Shown here piece after piece: positions 54,947-64,000 of a DNA stretch of 64,000 nt (positions are counted from its first letter, which is position 1; each line of letters opens with the position of its first letter). Location of the stretch: NCBI GenBank assembly GCA_936432065.2, contig OW386291.2, forward strand, positions 12,997,821 through 13,061,820. Direction: 5' to 3'. The notes under the pieces are model-generated. The model ran no database searches. It was not told the DNA's origin and was given only the letters and a program-made list of their open reading frames with translations. Both the position numbers and the translations under genes were made by a program. Source of the DNA: Rutpela maculata. Lineage: Eukaryota; Arthropoda; Insecta; Coleoptera; Cerambycidae.

Positions 54947-55947
54947 ATGGGAGATTACACTTACCCAGAGCTCGCGGATATGCACTTGATGTATGGAGAA
55001 TGTCGTGGAAATGCAGCAGCTGCGGAACAGCTTTATCGTTTAAGATTCCCTAATCGACGTCATCCTTGTGCACGTACATCTGTAAGGATTGCTCAGTGTC
55101 TTCGTGAAACAGGTCGTCTCCATGGATATGGAGGAGAAAGAGGTCCACAACGCGAAGACAGGGTAATTGAAGCGGAGGTTCAAGTTTTGGAACTCGTAGA
55201 AGAGGATCCAACTTAAGCACTCGTGATATCGTGAACCGTGTGGGAGTATCCCATTTTGTGGTGTGGAGGACTTTAAGACATATGAACTTACACCCCCATC
55301 ACTATCAACGTGTCCAAGCTCTAGAACCTCAAGATTATGCAGGGCGAATGGAATTTTGTAGGTTGATTTTGAGAAAACACGCGGCAAATGAGGATTTTTT
55401 GATAAGTCGTGTTTTACCAGGAGTGGAGTGTTTAATTTTAAAAACATACACTATTGGGCAAACGAAAACCCACATGTAATAAGAAGGGCGCATTTTCAAC
55501 GACGGTTCAGCGTTAATTTGTGGGCAGGAATTTGCGGTAATGAAATAATTGGACCTATAGAATTACCTGCTAGATTAAATGGTGATGTATACTTAAACTT
55601 TTTACAACATTGCCAAATTTGTTGGAAGAAGTACCTTTGGCAAGGCGTAGAAGAATGTGGTATATGCATGATGGCGCGCCAGTTCATTTTAGTCTGGCTG
55701 TTTGAAATTTGGGGTCACCCGACTTAAATCCGATGGATTTTTATTTTTGGGGCCATCTTAAATCTCTGGTTTACCGTGATTCAATTGACACTTTGGAACA
55801 ATTATTTTGTAGTATTTTAATGTGCATAGAAACCATAAAAATGATCCTAATTTACCAAATGTGATGAACGGAGTGCGTATGTCCTTAGTTCGACGTGCCG
55901 AAAAGTGTATTGATGCAGACGGAGGCCATTTCGAACAATTTATGTAA
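54947..55947 (+). pseudogene. Tc1/mariner-superfamily transposase (DUF4817-like HTH plus DDE), broken
   Basis: ATG 54947 starts MGDYTYPELADMHLMYGECR, the N-terminal helix-turn-helix (DUF4817-like) pattern. The first frame ends at 55216; a shift leads into STRDIVNRVGVSHFVVWRTL (second HTH). Another shift near 55405 gives FFDKSCFTR (first catalytic Asp, where TDE is usual) and HYWANENPHVIRRAHFQRRF. A further shift near 55628 precedes MWYMHDGAPVHFS (second Asp, 55670) and PDLNPMDFYFWGHLKSLVY (third Asp, 55736), with residues missing between the last two. It ends MNGVRMSLVRRAEKCI and GGHFEQFM at TAA 55945-55947. At least four disabling changes rule out activity. Confidence 0.85.
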
Positions 55948-56646
55948 ATCAAAAATAATTTATTGGTAAGTTCTAGATTTATTGAATATTTTAGTTTTCG
56001 ATACCTGATTGGCAATTCGTTAAATAAATCAGATTTTTTCCTAACTGAAAATACACATAATTATTTTCTGTTATCGTATCTCAGACTCTTCTCTCTAACT
56101 CTTTATTTCCCAATGTCATGAAATAATTACTCGTTCTTTAAGCTTAACCCAGGACACTCTTTTAGGTTACAAATGTTAATAAACCATATTTAAGTCTGAT
56201 AAATTATAAACAACAATAAAAGCTCCAATATTTTGTTCTAAATTAAAAAAACACACATGTAAAGAATGCTTCTACGCCTATGAATTGCTTGCAGTTCTGC
56301 AAAAAGAGGTAACGAATTATTTACATTTTTTTAATTGGTTCGGTTGAGGCGCTCATCAAAGGTACCGTCGTTCTTTGCTTTGAACCGCCGGCCGGCGACA
56401 AGTCGGTCGGTAATCTTTGCACTTTTTTATGACAATTTAAAAGTTGTAGAATTACACCTAGTACAAGTCCATTGACCCACAAAGGCAGTGGTTCTCAAAT
56501 GTTTCCTACCCTAATATTTAAAGTGTTGGCCTAGGTCAGTTTTTTTCAAAGTGCCGCTAGGGGAAAAAGTCATAAAGGTTTTTTGTTTGTCTAGTCAGTC
56601 CTCATTACCAGTTTTTTTAACGACATGAAACTGATTACACCCTGTA

Positions 56647-57925
56647 TTTCCCAGCTCTATCGAAGATATTACATAAATTAAGAAGGCGACATGATTCTCA
56701 AACTGCCCCTGAAATAAGGTAAGCTTAAAGTAATCCGACTTACATCTCTTATGAAGTGGAGCATTTCTCATTACATAAATAACGTCTATGGAAACGTAAA
56801 AGGATTATATTTAATTTGCATTAATATTCCTCCTTCGCAATTTTCGAAGTTGGCAGCTTCATCGAGCAAAAGGGGCTTAGGGGAAAATCGCAATTTAGAG
56901 AACTAATTAAATACGGGCAAAACGGATCATCGGTCCTTTTAGGTATTTTCTTGTTTTCCAATTAATATCACGGTTTCGGATGTCTTTTTTTTGTTCCAAT
57001 TTCGCTGAGCTGCAGCAGTTCTATCCGAAAGTAATTTAATTTGCATTCAGGCAGCATCGAGCGACACAGCCAACTCAACTCGAAATGATGGAATCGGATA
57101 ATTTAATTAAACTGAAAAGTGCCCCGTCGTCCCTAATTTCGGAATTTCCCGTGTCATTATTATTCGAATTAATACAGGTTTTTTAGCTTGACAACTGATT
57201 CGCTTTTATTATCGAATATGTCACTTGAAACCCCCCCTGTGGAAGAAAAAGAACCGTCGACCATCCAGCACACAAAAATAATTGACAGATTATACTTTTC
57301 AGATGGCAGCATTATTTTTCTTTGTACCTTAATTGTGATGGAACGCAGACATTTATTTCAAAATAAAACAACTGATTAATGGGAGTTTTCCTTGCAGCTC
57401 ATTACAATTGCATTAATATAAAGTAAGGCATTGTACGTTTTATTCCCCCACGGATTTCTTTTGTGAGTAATTGTTGCTGAAATATGATTTTATGATACGG
57501 TCCGCTATGCCACAAACCATTCAAACAGGAACATCAAATTTGATAGATGCATGTTTGTGGTCATGGAGATGCCAATTTTCACTTATTGAAATGAAGTTAT
57601 CAAAAATACCCTTTTTGATTGCATATTGCATTGGGAATTTAGATGGATTTAACCACTGGATTTTTAAATGCCACATCCTTTTGTTAAAAACTGATATCAT
57701 TTCGTCAGTGCAATAACAAGATTCATAACTCGAAATTCGAAATTAAATCCCCTAACTTTTTCAGGTTTTCCTGTGGATGAAGTAAAAACAATTTTTGAGG
57801 CCTTTGGTTCTTATATACACACTACATCACAATTTCAATTTTTCATCCTCTTCAATAACAAGGTGTGGGTGGTCCTGGGGGTGGCTAACGCTAAAAAAAT
57901 TTTTGAGACCTTAGTTTTTCTCTTA
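56647..57925. other. Non-repetitive non-coding stretch
   Basis: The 56740-57180 part is rich in TTAATTAA/TAATTT-like sites and lacks repeats, resembling the 42.3-43.0 kb stretch. No supported coding region. Confidence 0.35.
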
Positions 57926-57927
57926 TA

Positions 57928-60699
57928 CAGGGTGATTCACGTAGGCCGTTCGTTAGAAGTTTTTCAACTTGCAGTTGGATTACAAACTTGAAATTTGGTA
58001 TATAATCATAATCGATCATGCCCGTTCTATCTAAAATATTTTCAGACCTCCAGCTATACAGGGTGTGCCAAAAGTCGGTACCAACTTTCTTATTTTAAAT
58101 GGGAACCTACAATTTTTATTACATGATTCGATTGGCCTTCCAATTCTGAGTTTAGACAACCCAAGCTATGTTAACTTATCTGTTACAGGTTTTGACATAT
58201 GTAAATTTTTTTGAAAAAAATTGCAGCTGTAATAGTTTACGAATAAATTTGTATCTCGCAAACCGTTCAACATTATGAAACCAAATTGATGAAGCAGCTA
58301 GCTGGAGGTCCAGGCTAACACCTAATGTCCCATCGGTGGTCCCATCTTGTACCATATGGGCGCAGGCGATTTTCAAATGTCGCAATAAAGAATCGTCAAA
58401 AAGTCGATTTTTTCAAATGGCACCTACTATTTTTTTTGACATCATTCGAAAGAAAATTTAATTTTAAGGTGAGTTACTTAACATTCCCTATACCTAACTT
58501 CACCCCCTATCGAGTTATTCAATAAAAATCAAGAGATACCTTATGTTGCCGAGATATTGCTTGGTTTTTCAAGTATGCCATGGAAACTAAAGACAATTAC
58601 TTAAAAATCTGTATGCATACCTTCAGTCGTTTTTGAGTTATTGGCATTTTTTGTGGTAGGCTTTGGAAAAAATGCCAAATGTCAAACCTAGCGACTATTG
58701 TGTCATTGTTATCTTATTGTTTCAATTAATTCGAGCAATTTTCATCATGGAACATTATCCGAATGATGTTGTTTTTGATTTGTTTGTAATTTATGGTAAA
58801 AACAACAGAATAGTCGACAGAACATGCCGCGCGTTCAGTTTCAAGTATCCACATCTGCCGCAAATGACAAACGGTAATTTCTTAGCCTTAAAAATAATTT
58901 TTTTGATTATGGGAAGGTAGTGAAACCTCTTGTGAGAACTAAACCTATAACAGGAAATGAAAATACTGTAATTAACGCCCTGGGATATTTTCAAGCATAT
59001 CCACGTGCTTCCATCAAAACAGCATCTGCTGATTTGGGAATTTCTTACACCTCGCACAGCATTCTTTGTCGTCATAAGTTACATCCATAAATTTATAAGG
59101 CTACAAAAACTACATCCCGGAGACTACGTACGAAGGATCAACTTTTGCGAAGAATTTTTGATAAGGATTCATGATGGTAATTTTTTACAAAAAATAATCT
59201 GGACAGACGAAGCAAAATTTTGTAAACGAGGGTATTTAATCGAAAAAATCGACATTTTTGGGCTCAAGAAAATTCTCGTATTGTAATGGAGGTGGAAAAT
59301 CAAATTAAATTTCATATTAACGTTTTCTGTCTGTTAATGGACAGTGAGGTGCGATATTTCATGTACGATGAAAACTTGAATGGCGAGGGTTATTTGAGAA
59401 TATTAAGAGAAGTTGTGGAAAACTACCTGGATGATATGCCACTCAATCGACTTATCAATCGTTGGTATCAAATGGACGGAGCTCCAGCACATTCGACTAG
59501 AGCCGTAGATGCCAAATTAACGGAACTCTTTGAAGATCGTTGGTTGGGGAAACACACTTTGGCCCGCCCGATCTCCGGATCTTACTCCTTTAGATTTGTA
59601 TTTATGGGTCAAAGAATTAGTGTACACAAATCCGATTTTAAATTATGAAGACTTGCGAATAAGGATAGTTGAAGCTTTTGACCGTTTGGAACCTTTCGAA
59701 ATTCGGAGAGCAACGCAGTCTGTTCAAGAGCGAATTATAGACTGTCTCAATGAAAACGGTGCACACATTAAGTATTTGTATTGAAATAAATTATTTTGTT
59801 AATCTCTTTATTTGTTGTTATTTTGTTGTTACTATTTGTTATTGCAATACGATTTCTGAATAAAAATTCAAATGAATCGATTATTTCCAAAGCCTACTAC
59901 CCCTGAGGAACAAAAATAATATTTCTTTCAAAAAATGCCAATAACTCAGAAATGACTGAAGATATGCATACATATTTTTAAGTAAATTGTTAGAATTATC
60001 TTCTGTTTCCATGGCATACTTGAAAAACCAAGCAATATCTCGGCAACATAAGGTATTTCTTGATTTTTATTGAATAACTCGATATGAGGTGAAGTTATAG
60101 GGAGAGCTAGGGGAAGCGGTATAGGGGAAGCGGTATAGGGAAAGCTTAAGTAACTCACCCTAAAATGAAATTTTCTTTTGAATGATGTCAAAAACAAAAC
60201 AGTAGGTGCCATTTGAAAAAATCGACTTTTTGACGATTTTTTATTGCGATATTTGAAAATCGCCTGCGCCCATATGGTACAAGATGAGACCTCCGATGGA
60301 ACATTAGGTGTTAACCTGGACTTCCAGCTAACTGCTTCATCAATTTGGTTTCATAATTTTGAACGGTTTGCGAGTTACAAATTCGTTCGTAAACTACAGC
60401 GGCAATTTTTTTTTTTTTAAATTTACATGTATCAAAACCTGTAACAGATCAGTTAACATATCTTGGATTATCTAAACTCAGAATTGGAAGGGCAATCGAA
60501 TCATGTAAAGAAAATTGTAGGTTTCCATTTAAAATAACAAAGTTGGTACCGACTTTTGGCACATCCTGTATAGCTGGAGGACTGAAAATGTTTTAGGTAG
60601 AACGAGCCTTATCGATTACGGGTGCATACCAAGTTTCAAGTTTATAATCCAACTGCAAGTTGAAAAACTTCTAACGAAAGGCCTATGTGAATCACCCTG
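57928..60699 (+). mobile_element. Tc1/mariner-type transposon with very long, double TIRs
   Basis: CAGGGTGATTCACGTAGGCC begins the left end; the right end is its complement with one or two changes. TA flanks both ends (57926-57927 and 60700-60701). The arms stay homologous for about 740 bp (57928-58667 and 59885-60699). About 130 bp inward each arm contains a second terminus, CAGGGTGTGCCAAAAGTCGG at 58059 and its complement ending near 60572, also next to TA. The interior holds a broken transposase. Confidence 0.85.
58747..59784 (+). pseudogene. Tc1/mariner-superfamily transposase, DD~38D, broken
   Basis: The N-terminal frame (MEHYPNDVVFDLFVIYGKNN, DUF4817-like) breaks before 58920. A later frame gives YPRASIKTASADLGISYTS (HTH), then a shift to YVRRINFCEEFL and IIWTDEAKFCKRGYL (first Asp, 59206). 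Another shift leads to FHINVFCLLMDSEVRYFMYD and WYQMDGAPAHSTRA (second Asp, 59475). A one-base shift near 59560 precedes LWPARSPDLTPLDLYLW (third Asp, 59593), about 38 residues after the second. It ends RRATQSVQERIIDCL... at 59784. The spacing and final Asp suit the DDxD branch of Tc1/mariner. Several frameshifts make it inactive. Confidence 0.8.
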
Positions 60700-61000
60700 T
60701 ATACTAAATAGCACTTTTATAGACTCTTACTTGCTTGATTTACCTGTTTACCCCCATTTACCTTAATTTACCCCTCAACCCTTCAACGGAATAAGATCAA
60801 AATATAATCTAGTTTCAGATCTCGTTAAAATATACATACGTGTACCAAATTTAAAGTGAAATCTTCAAGGTTCCAGAGTAATCGTGCGTACAAAAAAGTT
60901 ACAGACAGACAGAAATTTTTTTTGGTCAAACTTAAAATCTCGCGGTTGTAAAGAACAAAGAATGTAAAAGACAAGACATTCCTTTGACTTGGATAACTAT

Positions 61001-61187
61001 ATACCGTGCGTGTAGCGGAGCGCTAGGCATAGGGAGTAAAATTACAACATCGCACGTGCCAGCTGGCTGAAATGAAATAACAGAGCTGAGATGCTCCGCC
61101 CGACAGAGGAATTTACGGCAGCTGTGTTGTCAGATCTCTCGCGCTACGTGAATGTACATGCCTAATGGGAAATTACACGCACGGTAT
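61001..61187. mobile_element. Small MITE with ATACCGTGCGTGTA ends
   Basis: The 14-bp ends are perfect inverted copies. The interior is GC-richer (GCGGAGCG, CTCCGCCCGAC). It is non-coding; the target duplication is probably TA or TAT but ambiguous. Confidence 0.7.
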
Positions 61188-61396
61188 CTTGACTAATTTT
61201 TAAAGCTTTTTCAGCTCTAAGATGATTCCTCAGTTGGCTCCAAATATGACCAAATGCAGAAAAAAATGCTTTCTACTGCTGCACTAGATGCGGAACAGCT
61301 ATGCAGTTTAAAAAAACAGTACAGATGTTGCCATTTACCATAGTGTCAAAATCACGCACGATAAAAGGAAGGAAAGGACCCCGCACATATACTTAT

Positions 61397-61680
61397 TAGT
61401 ACAGGAAAACTTTATTTTAACTCGAAAAAAATTTGGGCAGACTTTAAACTTTGATTATAGGTTCAAAATAGATCAAAGTTCACGAAACAAAAAAGTTAGG
61501 AGTTTTACGGATTCGCGGGAACCTATAGGGGACTGAAAAGGGGAATTTTTATTTTCTCGGGAAATATGGCATTTACAAAAAAACAGTTCAAATAAAAGTT
61601 GTTTCTGACAAAATTATCTTTAATTTGGTGTTTTTAAATTTAATTTTATAGCGATAATTAACCGAAATACTAGAGGTTTT
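61397..61680 (+). repeat. Orphan arm of the 43-kb foldback family
   Basis: It begins TAGTACAGGAAAACTTTA exactly like 43046, and shares GATCAAAGTTCACGAAACAA, CGCGGGAACCTATAGG and the segment ending GATAATTAACCGAAATAC that is found complemented at 45530-45550. No partner arm is seen before the end of the window. Confidence 0.8.
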
Positions 61681-63486
61681 AACTTCGGAATAATGTCATA
61701 TGAATTAGATCTCGTTCATTTTTGGCAGCTTAATAGTAAATGCATAAAAAAAGAAGTTTCTATATTATGCGAGGGCTTGCTAATTTATAGGGGGTGGATG
61801 CCACCCTTTTTCAGGGGTCGGCACCTAAAAAAAAAAACAAAAACAAAAACATTGGAGCTGAGAGAGAATTAAATTTTAAGAAGAAAAGGTTCTGCAATTT
61901 TTCACATAAATTGATACATTTAAGTTATAACTATAACTCTTTTCTTTAATAAACGTCGTTAATGTAAGTAGTCATTAGTTAAAAAAATATATTTCCATAT
62001 TAGGCCAGGCAACGAATGCTCAAAAAAGAGTGTAGAGGGAAGTTTTAGGGACAGAAAATTTGACTTCGGAACTTTGTTTGGACTAGTCTGGAGATGAACA
62101 TATCAAAAGTCCCCACTCCTAGGTGGTGAGCGGGGCACTTTAAAGGTCCCATTTTTTGTTTTTTCGCTTATATCTCGGAAATTATGCGTCGTATGGAAAA
62201 AGGTAATCTATGCAAAATTAAACATAATTAAATTTCCTACAAGAATGTCTATATTCATTTTCTTCCTATGTGTTATAGTTTACGAGATATTCGCCAGCCA
62301 AAATAGATAATTTAAAAAAAAGTGTTAGGTACCTTGAATATTTCTATCAAAGCGGTTTACCGTGGTCTGCTAATAAATCACGGTCACAAAACAATCTTTA
62401 TTTTACAACACTCGACGTATTTACTAACGTAATATTTTGTCGAAATCTATGCATTTCCTTAAATATACAGTGTGACTCACTTAAAATAAAGACGCTCTTA
62501 TAACTTTTTTTATTTTGTTTCCGATTTGAATCAAATTTTACTCAAGTATAGAACAATTTAGGATCTACTTATAATCCGAAAAACATTTGCCTGCTACAAA
62601 GGCATAGCCTTCTGTGGTACCAAAATGCTTTATGCGCACATGCTTTATGCAAAAAATATTTTAGTAAATTTGACCGAATATTTTTTTCACTTGTTATTTT
62701 ATATACATTTCCCGGAGCCTTCACCCAACATTTTTCAAACTTTAATTTTTTCTACGCTATTTTTATTAAAATCACAAATCTTTTTAATGCAAAATATTAT
62801 AAAAGACTATTTATTAGAACGTATCACAGTATAAAATGAATAGAAAAAATCATGAATTCGAAAATGTTGTTGTACAAGAGGTCATTCTTCATTGCTGAAT
62901 CTCGGAAATTAGACATAGGATCGTGTTGGCCCCGTGAGAGCTTTTGATCAGAAAGTCAAAATATACAACATATTAAAACATCAGTTAATTTCACCTGAAC
63001 CACTTTACCACAAGATATGTGCAGGGTCCTTTGTATTTTACTAAAATCTAGAATAATCCACAATTGCCCAGAAACTCCCACCAAAAGCCCAGTGAGACGT
63101 CTTTTTCTAAAGAAGGTGGGTTTTCGCACAACCCTGGTAACTTCTGTGATAAAACAGTGAGGACAGATTTTAATATACTTATTTTGTAAATGATCAAAAC
63201 GAGGACAGACACTGCCAACAGTTCTCTCTCTTAAACGCTCGCGTAAAATGTTTCATTATTCTTAAACTCTTGGTTGAAATTCTTTATAATTCTAATAGGA
63301 AACAATAGTTGGAAACAAAACTGTCTGACAGCATCCAAGCACGGCGGCTGGTAATTCTATTATACGATAACTTAATCGATAAAACCAGGTCGGATACTTC
63401 TCTTCTAGAATACTGTTACTTAGTAGCAGTACTAAAAACGGTCGCATGATCGCTACCTACTTATATTATTCCGTCGTAAAGACCAT
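61681..63486. other. Non-coding stretch, no gene recognised
   Basis: A lone transposon-end-like motif (ATACAGTGTGACTCACTTAA) lies near 62465. Nothing else is supported. Confidence 0.4.
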
Positions 63487-63813
63487 TTACGATTTCATAT
63501 CTAGAATGGGAATCGTCGCCGTAAAATCACGAGTGGAAAGTTGCCTTGGGGGTACATCCGTCAGATATATGACGTTAATGGCGTAGTCAGTCACAATATC
63601 TGAGGAAAAGTGGGACGGCGCAGATAATTTCGGAGGAAGAAGGTCCCAGATGTCGTTCATGAAATTTAATATCATCAAATTCCTAAACGCGAACACATAT
63701 ACAAAATTAGATATAATAAAGGCGACATAATGGAATGAATACATCTCCCCTCGCTGGATAGCTGCGTATTTATTTGGTATTTTAATCAATACCGTTTTAC
63801 CTGCCGCGAGCAT
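63487..63813 (-). CDS. Unidentified minus-strand frame, weak gene candidate
   Basis: A 108-codon frame begins MLAAGKTVLIKIPNKYAAIQ and ends PILDMKS. It is less AT-biased than its surroundings. A splice-acceptor-like TTCGCGTTTAG occurs inside it (minus strand) before the second half, which contains DYAINVIYLTDVPP. I recognise no domain. It could be an exon in a different phase or a chance frame. No neighbour supports a role. Confidence 0.15.
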   Translation of the reverse strand: MLAAGKTVLIKIPNKYAAIQRGEMYSFHYVAFIISNFVYVFAFRNLMILNFMNDIWDLLPPKLSAPSHFSSDIVTDYAINVIYLTDVPPRQLSTRDFTATIPILDMKS

Positions 63814-64000
63814 ATTTTATTAAACATATTTATCAACCTGGGATATAACGTGCATTTATATATTTCGAACTTGCAACCACGAATTAACCCTTATTAACAT
63901 GGTTTACTGTATATTCCTTTTCTCTAATACTAATTAGTACTATTAGAATATTGCGAATCCCGAGAAAATTTAATTATGAAAGTAATACACCAACAGAACC
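63814..64000. other. AT-rich end of window
   Basis: No feature recognised. Confidence 0.4.

Larger units (their letters stand above)
54047..56644 (+). mobile_element. Tc1/mariner-type transposon, CAGGGTGTAATCA ends
   Basis: CAGGGTGTAATCA(T/G)TTTCATGT begins both ends in inverted orientation. TA flanks both (54045-54046 and 56645-56646), the Tc1/mariner target. The 2,598-bp unit holds a broken transposase (54947-55947) and a small nested hairpin element (54357-54590). Confidence 0.9.

Overview
The window is AT-rich eukaryotic DNA, almost certainly from an insect. No bacterial or phage gene order is visible. The sequence is packed with degenerate class II transposons, foldback (inverted-repeat) elements, non-LTR retrotransposon fragments and one intact Ty3/Gypsy LTR retrotransposon. 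I found no host protein-coding gene that I can name with confidence. The window could lie in a gene desert or a very large intron.

Region by region. 1-2.9 kb: diverged dispersed repeats and plain non-coding DNA. 2.9-5.9 kb: a DNA element with long terminal inverted repeats (TIRs), carrying an internally deleted ORF with a cysteine-rich (CxC-like) end. 8.5-12.3 kb: a string of non-autonomous elements (a hAT-type MITE with an 8-bp target duplication, foldbacks, palindromes) and a LINE tail inserted in a foldback arm. 14.2-17.8 kb: an outer inverted repeat enclosing two adjacent foldback elements. 18.0-20.8 kb: I/Jockey-like LINE fragments and a gutted IS630/Tc1/mariner-like transposase. 21.1-23.6 kb: a 2.5-kb palindrome made of two head-to-head transposon 3' halves (DDE plus SWIM-type zinc finger). 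24.0-27.1 kb: a hAT-like transposon with TIRs and an 8-bp target duplication, but an inactivated gene. 28.1-38.1 kb: a complete Gypsy-type element with apparently identical 2,025-bp LTRs, tRNA-Lys primer site, gag, pol reached by a -1 frameshift, polypurine tract and 4-bp target duplication; it looks recent. 39.7-40.5 kb: the endonuclease end of an R4/Dong-type LINE, flanked by TAA microsatellites. 40.7-41.4 kb: a small foldback. 43.0-45.8 kb: a 2.8-kb foldback built from repeated CCCC/GGGG hairpin modules. 46-51.5 kb: mostly non-coding, with a Tc1 relic, an AT microsatellite and a cluster of TTATAAA motifs. 51.5-53.3 kb: a second TIR element carrying the same type of ORF as the 2.9-kb element. 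54.0-56.6 and 57.9-60.7 kb: two Tc1/mariner-type elements with CAGGGTG termini and TA target duplications; the second has a double TIR. 61-64 kb: a small MITE, an orphan arm of the 43-kb foldback family and unassigned DNA.

The only elements whose genes clearly work together as an intact unit are gag and pol of the Gypsy element. All other coding sequence is broken by stops, frameshifts or deletions. The most promising leads for something poorly described are the two TIR elements sharing the YH-x2/3-C / CxC ORF, the modular foldback at 43-45.8 kb with its orphan arm at 61.4 kb, and the TAA-targeted R4/Dong fragment. All similarity statements come from reading motifs; no database search was run.
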